NCBI RefSeq assembly: GCF_017980685.1
Contig: NZ_JACXXO010000010.1
Coordinates: 1-64,000 of the forward strand
Reading direction: 5' to 3'
Source of the DNA: Pseudomonas iridis
GTDB lineage: Bacteria; Pseudomonadota; Gammaproteobacteria; Pseudomonadales; Pseudomonadaceae
DNA: 64,000 bases
The position numbers and the translations under genes were made by a program. The notes under the pieces were generated by a model, which was not told the origin of the DNA, did not search any database, and saw only the letters and a program-made list of their open reading frames with translations. Numbering within the stretch: position 1 is the stretch's first letter; each line of letters begins with the position of its first letter. This document shows positions 31,262 through 39,346 of the stretch, one piece after another.

Positions 31262-33217
31262 ATGAGTGCGGCTTCTCTGTATCCCGTTCGTCCCGAGGTT
31301 CTGGCTAACACGCTGACTGACGAGGCGACCTACAAAGCCATGTACCAGCAGTCGGTCGTCAACCCTGACGGTTTCTGGCGCGAGCAGGCCAAGCGTCTCG
31401 ACTGGATCAAACCTTTCACCACGGTGAAGCAGACGTCGTTCGACGACCACCATGTCGACATCAAGTGGTTTGCCGATGGCACCTTGAACGTTTCCTACAA
31501 CTGCCTCGACCGTCATCTGGCCGAGCGCGGCGATCAAGTCGCGATCATTTGGGAAGGTGACGATCCTTCCGAAAGCCGCAACATCACCTACCGCGAACTG
31601 CACGAGCAAGTGTGCAAACTCGCCAACGCCCTGCGTGGTCAGGACGTACACCGCGGCGACGTGGTGACCATTTACATGCCGATGATTCCCGAAGCCGTGG
31701 TCGCCATGCTGGCCTGCACCCGGATCGGCGCGATTCACTCGGTCGTGTTCGGCGGTTTCTCGCCGGAAGCGCTGGCCGGTCGCATCATCGACTGCAAATC
31801 GAAAGTGGTGATCACCGCCGATGAAGGCATCCGTGCCGGCAAGAAGATCCCGCTCAAGGCCAACGTCGACGACGCGCTGACCAATCCGGAAACCAGCAGC
31901 ATCCAGAAAGTCATCGTGTGCAAGCGCACCGGCGGCGAGATCAAGTGGAACCAGCATCGCGACATCTGGTACGAAGACCTGATGAAAGTGGCGGGCACCG
32001 TTTGCGCGCCGAAAGAGATGGGCGCTGAAGAAGCGCTGTTCATCCTTTATACCTCCGGCTCGACCGGCAAGCCGAAGGGCGTGCAGCACACGACTGGCGG
32101 TTACTTGCTGTACGCGGCGATGACCCACGAGCGCGTGTTCGACTATCGCCCGGGCGAAGTTTACTGGTGCACCGCCGACGTCGGCTGGGTCACTGGCCAC
32201 AGCTACATCGTCTACGGCCCGCTGGCCAACGGCGCGACCACGTTGCTGTTCGAAGGTGTGCCGAACTATCCGGACATCACCCGGGTGGCGAAGATCATCG
32301 ACAAGCACAAGGTCAACATCCTCTACACCGCGCCGACCGCGATCCGCGCGATGATGGCGTCGGGTCAGGCAGCCGTTGAAGGCGCTGATGGCAGCAGCCT
32401 GCGTCTGCTGGGTTCGGTGGGCGAGCCGATCAACCCGGAAGCCTGGGACTGGTACTACAAGAATGTCGGCAAGTCGCGTTGCCCGATCGTTGATACCTGG
32501 TGGCAGACCGAAACGGGCGGCAACATGATGAGCCCGCTGCCGGGGGCTCACGCGCTCAAGCCGGGTTCGGCGGCGCGTCCGTTCTTTGGTGTGGTGCCTG
32601 CGCTGGTCGACAATCTCGGTAACATTATTGAGGGCGAGGCTGAAGGCAATCTGGTGATTCTCGATTCGTGGCCGGGTCAGGCGCGTACGCTGTATGGCGA
32701 CCATGACCGCTTCGTCGACACCTACTTCAAGACCTTCCGTGGCATGTACTTCACCGGTGACGGCGCACGTCGTGATGCCGATGGTTACTACTGGATCACC
32801 GGGCGTGTCGACGACGTGCTCAACGTGTCTGGCCACCGCATGGGCACAGCCGAGATCGAAAGTGCCATGGTTGCCCACCCGAAAGTCGCTGAAGCTGCGG
32901 TGGTCGGTGTGCCGCACGACATCAAGGGGCAGGGCATTTATGTCTATGTCACGTTGATTGGCGGTGAAGAGCCAAGTGAGCAACTGCGTCTGGAATTGAA
33001 AAACTGGGTGCGCAAGGAGATCGGGCCGATCGCTTCGCCGGACGTGATCCAGTGGGCGCCGGGCTTGCCGAAGACGCGTTCGGGCAAGATCATGCGCCGG
33101 ATTTTGCGCAAGATTGCTACGGCCGAATATGACGGGTTGGGCGATATTTCGACCCTGGCTGATCCGGGTGTGGTGCAGCATTTGATTGATACGCACAAGA
33201 CCATGAATGTGGCGTAA
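31262..33217 (+). CDS. acs: Acetyl-CoA synthetase
   Basis: A 651-residue AMP-forming acetate:CoA ligase, full length for the family. It activates acetate to acetyl-AMP, then acetyl-CoA, feeding the glyoxylate and TCA cycles. Motifs in order: YTSGSTGKPKGV (A3, about residue 263), DTWWQTETGG (A5, about 413), YWITGRVDDVLNVSGHRMGT (A7-A8, about 512-530) and the C-terminal TRSGKIMRR around the catalytic lysine that is the usual acetylation switch. GAGGTAGG precedes the ATG. Monocistronic, with a strong terminator downstream. Confidence 0.96.
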   Translation: MSAASLYPVRPEVLANTLTDEATYKAMYQQSVVNPDGFWREQAKRLDWIKPFTTVKQTSFDDHHVDIKWFADGTLNVSYNCLDRHLAERGDQVAIIWEGDDPSESRNITYRELHEQVCKLANALRGQDVHRGDVVTIYMPMIPEAVVAMLACTRIGAIHSVVFGGFSPEALAGRIIDCKSKVVITADEGIRAGKKIPLKANVDDALTNPETSSIQKVIVCKRTGGEIKWNQHRDIWYEDLMKVAGTVCAPKEMGAEEALFILYTSGSTGKPKGVQHTTGGYLLYAAMTHERVFDYRPGEVYWCTADVGWVTGHSYIVYGPLANGATTLLFEGVPNYPDITRVAKIIDKHKVNILYTAPTAIRAMMASGQAAVEGADGSSLRLLGSVGEPINPEAWDWYYKNVGKSRCPIVDTWWQTETGGNMMSPLPGAHALKPGSAARPFFGVVPALVDNLGNIIEGEAEGNLVILDSWPGQARTLYGDHDRFVDTYFKTFRGMYFTGDGARRDADGYYWITGRVDDVLNVSGHRMGTAEIESAMVAHPKVAEAAVVGVPHDIKGQGIYVYVTLIGGEEPSEQLRLELKNWVRKEIGPIASPDVIQWAPGLPKTRSGKIMRRILRKIATAEYDGLGDISTLADPGVVQHLIDTHKTMNVA

Positions 33218-33240
33218 GCATTCGGTCTGATGCATTGAAA

Positions 33241-33276
33241 GCCTCGCCCGGTGATTGCCGGGCGGGGCTTTTTTTT
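33241..33276 (+). terminator. acs intrinsic terminator
   Basis: GCCTCGCCCGG (33241-33251) pairs with CCGGGCGGGGC (33258-33268), one G-T pair, followed by a run of eight T. Confidence 0.92.
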
Positions 33277-33310
33277 GTCTGGAAGTTTTGTTGTGGCAGG
33301 TCTGGCCCCA

Positions 33311-33400
33311 TCGCTGGCAAGCCAGCTCCCACAGGTTTTGTGGTGTGTTTGGGATTCTGGTTTCAACCGAGATCCCTGTGGGAGCTGGCTTGCCAGCGAT
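33311..33400. repeat. REP pair (REPIN)
   Basis: TCGCTGGCAAGCCAGCTCCC at 33311 and its inverse ending at 33400. It is part of the 734-base gap between acs and aotJ. From 33401 to 33740 the gap shows no gene or structure that I can support. Confidence 0.85.
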
Positions 33401-33752
33401 AGCCATCTGGCAGACCCCGGTATAGCCACTGTCAGTCCGCAAACCCACCCAACCAATAATTATCGATCTGCGCCGTAAGACATTTCCCACTGTTACCGGA
33501 CCAGATCCACGTAACCCAATATGTAACCGCTGGCGCCAAACCGGGGCATAGGGAAACGCATCGCCCCGTTTTAGAGCCTCCAAACCCCTGCTGAAAAATA
33601 AGACATAACGCTGCGCTTGCCGGATTAGAAGGGTTTGCGAATAATAGGCCCGCAATTTGCAGCATAGATCGGTTCACAATCGTTCGCTCTTGCATGAAAA
33701 TGCGGGGCTGTCAATGTGCTCAAGCGGGTTTCTCTGTGCATCTGTAATTAGT

Positions 33753-33768
33753 TGTCGCATTGAAGAAA
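33753..33768 (+). promoter_or_regulatory. ArgR half-site upstream of aotJ
   Basis: TGTCGC-ATTGAAGA-AA fits the Pseudomonas ArgR half-site TGTCGC-N8-AA exactly. It shares the ten bases TGTCGCATTG with a site upstream of aruC (47294). A weaker TGTCGT follows at 33784. It lies about 185 bases before the aotJ start. Confidence 0.6.
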
Positions 33769-33951
33769 TATCGGCTTCGGGCCTGTCGTTAGAATGCCGA
33801 TCACCCGCTCATCGTGGCTGACGTTGAAACCTGCGACGGTTTCAATGGGAAATTTCCCACCGATGCAGCAACCGATTTCCCGTTTCACCCATTCGCATAT
33901 TGGGCTGTCGCTCACTCTGCCGTTTTTGCCCTTTACCGATGGAGTCCCAAG

Positions 33952-34725
33952 ATGAAGAAACTTGTGCTGCTTGGCGCCCTGGCACTGTCCGTGCTGTCGC
34001 TGAATTCCTTCGCAGATGAAAAACCTCTGAAAATCGGTATCGAAGCGGCTTACCCTCCGTTCGCGTCGAAGTCGCCGGACGGCAACATCGTCGGTTTCGA
34101 CTACGACATCGGCAACGCCCTGTGCGAGCAGATGCAGGTCAAGTGCGTGTGGGTCGAGCAAGAATTCGACGGTCTGATTCCGGCACTGAAAGTGCGCAAG
34201 ATCGACGCGATCCTGTCGTCCATGTCGATCACTGAAGATCGCAAGAAGTCTGTGGACTTCACCAACAAGTACTACAACACTCCGGCCCGCCTGGTCATGA
34301 AAGCCGGCACTCAGGTCAGCGAAGGTCTGACTGAGCTCAAGGGCAAGAACATCGGCGTGCAACGTGGTTCGATCCACGAGCGTTTTGCCCGCGAAGTCCT
34401 GGCCCCACTGGGTGCCGAGATCAAGCCGTACGGTTCGCAGAACGAAATCTACCTGGACGTGGCCGCCGGTCGCCTCGACGGCACCGTGGCTGACGCAACC
34501 CTGCTGGATGACGGCTTCCTGAAAACCGACGCTGGCAAAGGTTTCGCCTTCGTTGGCCCGGCATTCACCGACGTCAAATACTTCGGCGACGGCGTAGGCA
34601 TCGCAGTGCGCAAGGGCGACGCCCTGAAAGACAAGATCAACACCGCTATCACGGCCATCCGTGAAAACGGCAAATACAAAGCAATCCAGGACAAGTACTT
34701 CGCCTTCGATATCTACGGCAAGTAA
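33952..34725 (+). CDS. aotJ: Arginine/ornithine ABC transporter substrate-binding protein
   Basis: A 257-residue periplasmic binding protein of the HisJ/ArgT cluster. Signal peptide MKKLVLLGALALSVLSLNSFA, cleaved near residue 21. The mature protein starts with PLKIGIEAAYPPFASKSPDG and continues GFDYDIGNALCEQM and SSMSITEDRKKSVDFTNKYY, typical of lysine/arginine/ornithine binders. GGAG precedes the ATG at 33952. First gene of the aot operon. A hairpin after it probably limits read-through, giving more binding protein than permease. It belongs to aotJQMOP-argR by gene order. Confidence 0.94.
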   Translation: MKKLVLLGALALSVLSLNSFADEKPLKIGIEAAYPPFASKSPDGNIVGFDYDIGNALCEQMQVKCVWVEQEFDGLIPALKVRKIDAILSSMSITEDRKKSVDFTNKYYNTPARLVMKAGTQVSEGLTELKGKNIGVQRGSIHERFAREVLAPLGAEIKPYGSQNEIYLDVAAGRLDGTVADATLLDDGFLKTDAGKGFAFVGPAFTDVKYFGDGVGIAVRKGDALKDKINTAITAIRENGKYKAIQDKYFAFDIYGK

Positions 34726-34746
34726 GACGTCTCTGCGACAAGTCCG

Positions 34747-34790
34747 AAATGGCGCAAGCAACAGGATCTCTGAGGTTTGCGCCATTTTTT
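34747..34790 (+). terminator. Partial terminator between aotJ and aotQ
   Basis: AAATGGCGCAA (34747-34757) and TTGCGCCATTT (34777-34787) are exact complements, followed by T's to 34790. It lies between the binding-protein gene and the permease genes, so it may attenuate read-through and set the usual excess of binding protein. Confidence 0.75.
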
Positions 34791-34816
34791 CATCCCAACT
34801 TTCGAGGACCTGAATC

Positions 34817-35506
34817 ATGTTGAAAGGCTACGGGGCTGTCATCCTCGATGGCGCATGGCTGACGCTTCAGCTCGCCTTGTCTTCCATGGCCCTGGCCATC
34901 GTTCTCGGGCTGATCGGTGTCGCGTTGCGCCTGTCGCCGGTGCGCTGGCTGGCCTGGCTGGGCGATCTGTATTCCACGGTGATCCGCGGCATTCCCGACC
35001 TGGTGCTGATCCTGCTGATCTTCTACGGTGGTCAGGACTTGCTCAACCGCGTCGCGCCGATGCTGGGCTATGACGATTACATCGATTTGAATCCGCTGGC
35101 CGCCGGTATCGGCACCCTCGGTTTCATCTTCGGTGCGTACCTGTCGGAAACTTTTCGTGGTGCGTTCATGGCCATTCCCAAAGGCCAGGCCGAGGCGGGC
35201 ATGGCGTACGGCATGAGCAGTTTTCAGGTGTTCTTCCGGGTGATGGTGCCGCAGATGATTCGTCTGGCGATTCCGGGCTTCACCAACAACTGGCTGGTAC
35301 TGACCAAGGCCACTGCGCTGATTTCCGTGGTCGGTCTGCAAGACATGATGTTCAAGGCCAAGCAGGCGGCTGATGCTACCCGCGAGCCTTTCACCTTCTT
35401 CCTTGCAGTGGCGGCGATGTACCTGGTCATCACCAGCGTTTCGTTGCTGATACTGCGTCAACTTGAGAAGCGCTACTCGGTAGGCGTAAGGGCGGCTGAT
35501 CTATGA
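34817..35506 (+). CDS. aotQ: Arginine/ornithine ABC transporter permease
   Basis: A 229-residue inner-membrane permease of the HisQ type with about five transmembrane helices. The N-terminal LKGYGAVILDGAWLTLQLALSSM, the TVIRGIPDLVLILLIFYGGQ segment, and the cytoplasmic coupling helix (EAGMAYGMSSFQVFFRVMVPQMIRLAIPGF) that contacts the ATPase are all present. It pairs with AotM. Its last four bases overlap the aotM start (ATGA), so the two are translationally coupled. Confidence 0.94.
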   Translation: MLKGYGAVILDGAWLTLQLALSSMALAIVLGLIGVALRLSPVRWLAWLGDLYSTVIRGIPDLVLILLIFYGGQDLLNRVAPMLGYDDYIDLNPLAAGIGTLGFIFGAYLSETFRGAFMAIPKGQAEAGMAYGMSSFQVFFRVMVPQMIRLAIPGFTNNWLVLTKATALISVVGLQDMMFKAKQAADATREPFTFFLAVAAMYLVITSVSLLILRQLEKRYSVGVRAADL

Positions 35507-36201
35507 TCTTCGACTACAACGTCATCTGGGAGGCTCTGCCGCTGTACTTCGGCGGCTTGGTGACCACCCTCAAATTGCTCGCGTTTTCGCTGTTTTTCGG
35601 TTTGCTGGCAGCGTTGCCACTGGGCCTGATGCGCGTCTCGAAGAACCCGGTCGTCAACGGCGCCGCGTGGCTCTACACCTACGTGATTCGCGGCACGCCG
35701 ATGCTGGTGCAGCTGTTTTTGATCTACTACGGTCTGGCGCAGTTCGAGGCAGTACGTGAAAGCTTCCTCTGGCCATGGCTGTCCAGCGCGACGTTCTGCG
35801 CGTGCCTGGCGTTCGCGGTCAACACCAGCGCCTACACCGCTGAAATCATCGCCGGCAGCCTCAAGGCCACGCCGAACGGTGAGATCGAAGCGGCCAAGGC
35901 CATGGGCATGTCGCGCTTCAAACTGTACAAACGCATCCTGTTGCCGTCGGCCCTGCGCCGGGCGCTGCCGCAGTACAGCAACGAAGTGATCATGATGCTG
36001 CAGACCACCAGTCTGGCGTCCATCGTGACCCTGATCGACATTACCGGTGCGGCGCGTACCGTCAACGCGCAGTTCTATCTGCCGTTCGAGGCGTACATCA
36101 CCGCTGGCGTGTTCTATCTGTGCCTGACCTTCATTCTGGTGAAGCTGTTCAAGCTGGCCGAGCGCCGCTGGCTGAGCTACCTGGCCCCGCGGAAGCACTG
36201 A
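35503..36201 (+). CDS. aotM: Arginine/ornithine ABC transporter permease
   Basis: A 232-residue HisM-type permease, about five transmembrane helices. It carries YTYVIRGTPMLVQLFLIYYG and the coupling motif EIEAAKAMGMSRFKLYKRILLPSALRRALPQYSNEVIMML. With AotQ it forms the heterodimeric membrane channel of the importer. It overlaps aotQ by four bases, and its stop is one base before the aotO start, so the operon is tightly packed. Confidence 0.94.
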   Translation: MIFDYNVIWEALPLYFGGLVTTLKLLAFSLFFGLLAALPLGLMRVSKNPVVNGAAWLYTYVIRGTPMLVQLFLIYYGLAQFEAVRESFLWPWLSSATFCACLAFAVNTSAYTAEIIAGSLKATPNGEIEAAKAMGMSRFKLYKRILLPSALRRALPQYSNEVIMMLQTTSLASIVTLIDITGAARTVNAQFYLPFEAYITAGVFYLCLTFILVKLFKLAERRWLSYLAPRKH

Positions 36202-36202
36202 T

Positions 36203-37315
36203 ATGGAACGCATCGATCACGTATTACCGTGGAGCCATCTGGGCAGCGAGCGCAAGATTTCGGTGTTCCGTTTCGGAGGCGGCGAGCGCAAGGCCTACAT
36301 TCAGGCCAGCCTGCACGCTGACGAATTGCCGGGCATGCGCACCGCCTGGGAGCTGAAAAAGCGCCTTGGCGAACTCGAAGCAAAAGGCTTGCTCAACGGC
36401 GTGATCGAGTTGGTCCCGGTGGCCAATCCGCTGGGGCTGGGGCAATTGCTGCAAGGCAATCATCAGGGCCGTTTCGAGGCGGGCAGTGGCAAGAACTTCA
36501 ACCGTGATTTCGTTGAGCTGAGCGCGCCGGTTGCGGCAGCTTTGGCCGACAGCCTCGGTGATGATCCACGCGCCAACGTTCGCCTGATTCGTCAGGCGAT
36601 GGCTGATCATCTGGCGGCGTTGCCTGCGGCGAGCAGCCAGTTGCAAGGCATGCAACGCGTCTTGCTCAGCCATGCCTGCAACGCTGATGTGGTGCTCGAC
36701 TTGCACTGCGACGCCGAAGCTGCGCTGCACATGTACGCGCTGCCGCAGCACTGGCCGCAGTGGCGTTCGCTGGCAGCGCACCTGAATGTGAAAGTCGGTT
36801 TGCTGGCGGAAGATTCCGGCGGCAGCTCCTTCGACGAAGCGTGTTCGCTGCCGTGGTTGCGTCTGTCGCGTCAGTTCCCCGATGCGCAGATTCCATTGGC
36901 GTGCCTGGCAACGACCATCGAGCTGGGCGGTCAGGCCGACACTGGCCGCGCTGAAGCCCAGGCGTATGCTGAAGGCATCCTGGCGTTCCTCGCCGAGCAA
37001 GGTTTGATTACCGGCGAGTGGCCGAATGCGGCGCACGAAGCGTGCGAAGGCATGCCGTTTGAAGGCACGCAATTGCTGTTCGCGCCCCACCCGGGCGTGG
37101 TGAGTTTTCTGCGTAAACCCGGCGAGTGGGTTGAAGCCGGTGACGAGATTTTTGAAGTGATCGACCCTGTGTCCGATCGGGTCAGCACGGTGTGTGCTGG
37201 TACGTCCGGGGTGCTGTTTGCCATTGAACGGCTGCGCTATGCCCAACCCGGTTTCTGGCTGGCCAAGGTGGCGGGGCGCGAAGCGCTGCGTCACGGGCGC
37301 TTGCTCAACGACTGA
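36203..37315 (+). CDS. aotO: Succinylglutamate desuccinylase/aspartoacylase-like protein
   Basis: A 370-residue zinc-carboxypeptidase-fold protein. Metal motif QASLHADELPGM (about residue 33; His and Glu ligands) and VVLDLHCDAEAALH (about 160; second His). A C-terminal beta-barrel domain ends in TSGVLFAIERLRYAQPGFWLAKVAG. It is related to AstE/aspartoacylase, so a deacylation of an N-acyl amino acid is expected, but the substrate is unknown. P. aeruginosa has the same gene, aotO, inside its arginine transport operon and it is not needed for uptake. Start at 36203 with one base between it and aotM. Confidence 0.88.
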   Translation: MERIDHVLPWSHLGSERKISVFRFGGGERKAYIQASLHADELPGMRTAWELKKRLGELEAKGLLNGVIELVPVANPLGLGQLLQGNHQGRFEAGSGKNFNRDFVELSAPVAAALADSLGDDPRANVRLIRQAMADHLAALPAASSQLQGMQRVLLSHACNADVVLDLHCDAEAALHMYALPQHWPQWRSLAAHLNVKVGLLAEDSGGSSFDEACSLPWLRLSRQFPDAQIPLACLATTIELGGQADTGRAEAQAYAEGILAFLAEQGLITGEWPNAAHEACEGMPFEGTQLLFAPHPGVVSFLRKPGEWVEAGDEIFEVIDPVSDRVSTVCAGTSGVLFAIERLRYAQPGFWLAKVAGREALRHGRLLND

Positions 37316-37338
37316 CTGTTTTTGTGAGAACCGACCGC

Positions 37339-38103
37339 ATGTACAAACTTGAAGTCCAAGACCTGCATAAACGCTATGGCAGTCACGAAGTGCTCAAGGG
37401 TGTTTCCCTGAAAGCGGCAGCCGGCGATGTGATCAGCATCATCGGCTCCAGTGGCTCCGGCAAAAGTACTTTCCTGCGCTGCATCAACCTGCTCGAGCAG
37501 CCGCACGCGGGCAAAATTCTGCTCAACAACGAAGAGCTGAAACTGGTCGCCAACAAGGACGGCGCGCTCAAAGCCGCTGATCCGAAACAGCTGCAACGCA
37601 TGCGTTCGCGCCTGTCGATGGTGTTCCAGCATTTCAACCTGTGGTCGCACATGACCGCGCTGGAAAACATCATGGAAGCGCCGGTGCATGTGCTCGGTGT
37701 CTCCAAGGCCGAAGCCCGCGAGAAAGCCGAGCACTACCTGAACAAGGTTGGCGTGGCGCATCGCAAGGACGCGTTCCCGGGACACATGTCCGGTGGCGAG
37801 CAGCAGCGTGTGGCGATTGCCCGTGCGCTGGCGATGGAACCGGAAGTGATGCTGTTCGACGAACCGACGTCGGCGCTCGACCCGGAACTGGTCGGCGACG
37901 TCTTGAAGGTGATGCAGGCGCTGGCTCAGGAAGGCCGCACCATGGTGGTCGTGACCCACGAAATGGGCTTTGCCCGCGAAGTGTCGAACCAGTTGGTGTT
38001 CCTGCACAAAGGTGTTGTTGAAGAGAGCGGTGACCCGCGCGAAGTGCTGGTCAATCCGCAATCGGAACGTCTGCAGCAATTCCTGTCGGGTAGCCTCAAG
38101 TAA
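37339..38103 (+). CDS. aotP: Arginine/ornithine ABC transporter ATPase
   Basis: A 254-residue ABC ATPase of the HisP type. Walker A GSSGSGKSTFLRC, Q-loop FQHFNLWSHMT, signature MSGGEQQRVAIARALAM, Walker B VMLFDEPTSALDPE, and switch His in VVVTHEMGFA are all intact. It hydrolyses ATP to drive AotJQM import. I take ATG 37339 as start; a GTG 15 bases earlier is possible but less family-like. Last structural gene of the operon, with a REP pair between it and argR. Confidence 0.94.
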   Translation: MYKLEVQDLHKRYGSHEVLKGVSLKAAAGDVISIIGSSGSGKSTFLRCINLLEQPHAGKILLNNEELKLVANKDGALKAADPKQLQRMRSRLSMVFQHFNLWSHMTALENIMEAPVHVLGVSKAEAREKAEHYLNKVGVAHRKDAFPGHMSGGEQQRVAIARALAMEPEVMLFDEPTSALDPELVGDVLKVMQALAQEGRTMVVVTHEMGFAREVSNQLVFLHKGVVEESGDPREVLVNPQSERLQQFLSGSLK

Positions 38104-38165
38104 ACGGGTCTGCCGATATGCACTGAAATAGTGCATGCTTCGCAGCCTGAAGGCTGGCTACAATT

Positions 38166-38256
38166 CCTGTGGGAGCTGGCTTGCCAGCGATAGCGGTGGG
38201 CCAGTTGGCATATCTGGTGCAGATACACCGCCATCGCTGGCAAGCCAGCTCCCACA
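38166..38256. repeat. REP pair (REPIN) between aotP and argR
   Basis: GGGAGCTGGCTTGCCAGCGA at about 38171-38190 is inverted as TCGCTGGCAAGCCAGCTCCC at 38234-38253. It separates aotP from argR and may reduce read-through into the regulator. Confidence 0.85.
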
Positions 38257-38349
38257 ATGGATCTGCGCCGGTTTTGCGATTTACGTTCATTTACGGGCTA
38301 GCATTGGCCCATGCCTTCATCACCGTTGTTCGTTTCGGATCGCCCACCC

Positions 38350-39330
38350 ATGACTGCCCATCGAATTGGTTTCCTGATTTGGCCCAGCACTAAAGCGTTG
38401 ACGCTGGCGCTGGCGGAGGAGGCCTTGCGTGTTGCTCAGCGTGTGCATCCGGACGTGGTTTACGAACTGTCGTTCTTGCAGGCCGAGCCGCCGAGCGACG
38501 GCGCCTGGCAATTACCCGGCGAGCCGTGGGCCGGCAAGCTGGAAAACTTCCAGAAACTGTTTCTGGTCGCCGATGAACCGCCGACTACCCTGGCCCCGGC
38601 ACTCAGCAGTGCGCTCAAGCAACTGGTGCGTGCCGGTTGTGTGATCGGTGGTTTGTCCGCCGGTGTGTACCCGTTGGCGCAAATGGGTTTGCTCGACGGT
38701 TACCGCGCGGCGGTGCACTGGCGTTGGCAGGACGATTTCGCCGAGCGCTTTCCGAAGGTCATCGCTACCAGTCATCTGTTCGATTGGGATCGTGATCGCC
38801 TGACCGCATGCGGTGGCATGTCCGTGCTTGATCTGCTGCTGGCATTGCTGGCCCGTGATCACGGTGCAGAGTTGGCCGGTGCCGTTTCGGAAGAGCTGGT
38901 GGTCGAGCGCATCCGCGAGGGTGGCGAGCGTCAGCGCATTCCGTTGCAAAATCGCCTTGGCTCCAGTCATCCAAAGCTCACGCAAGCCGTGTTGCTGATG
39001 GAAGCCAACATCGAAGAACCGCTGACCACCGACGAAATCGCCCAGCATGTGTGCGTGTCCCGTCGACAGCTTGAGCGGATCTTCAAGCAATACCTCAACC
39101 GCGTGCCGAGCCAGTACTACCTGGAACTGCGCCTGAACAAGGCCCGGCAAATGTTGATGCAGACCAGCAAGTCGATCATCCAGATCGGCTTGTCGTGTGG
39201 CTTCTCCTCGGGGCCGCACTTCTCCAGCGCCTATCGCAATTTCTTCGGTGCCACGCCGCGGGAAGATCGTAACCAGCGGCGCAGCAGCAGTCCGTTTGAA
39301 TTGTCGTCGGTGCCGTCAGAGCGCGGTTAA
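38350..39330 (+). CDS. argR: Arginine-responsive AraC-family regulator ArgR
   Basis: A 326-residue regulator of the AraC/XylS family, close in length to P. aeruginosa ArgR. The N-terminal amidase-like (DJ-1/PfpI) domain (about 5-185) binds arginine, with YELSFLQAEPP and GLSAGVYPLAQMGLLDG. The C-terminal helix-turn-helix pair carries HVCVSRRQLERIFKQYLNRVPSQYYL and IIQIGLSCGFSSGPHFSSAYRNFFG. It activates arginine uptake and catabolic genes and represses biosynthesis. I prefer ATG 38350 (MTAHRIGFLIW) over an upstream ATG at 38311. Sites fitting its half-site lie before aotJ and aruC. Confidence 0.92.
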   Translation: MTAHRIGFLIWPSTKALTLALAEEALRVAQRVHPDVVYELSFLQAEPPSDGAWQLPGEPWAGKLENFQKLFLVADEPPTTLAPALSSALKQLVRAGCVIGGLSAGVYPLAQMGLLDGYRAAVHWRWQDDFAERFPKVIATSHLFDWDRDRLTACGGMSVLDLLLALLARDHGAELAGAVSEELVVERIREGGERQRIPLQNRLGSSHPKLTQAVLLMEANIEEPLTTDEIAQHVCVSRRQLERIFKQYLNRVPSQYYLELRLNKARQMLMQTSKSIIQIGLSCGFSSGPHFSSAYRNFFGATPREDRNQRRSSSPFELSSVPSERG

Positions 39331-39346
39331 CCGGCCCCGTCCCCGG

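Noticed and set aside
31226..33655. 809-codon frame on the - strand
   Set aside because: Antisense to acs, which has all its catalytic motifs; the frame shows no family features.
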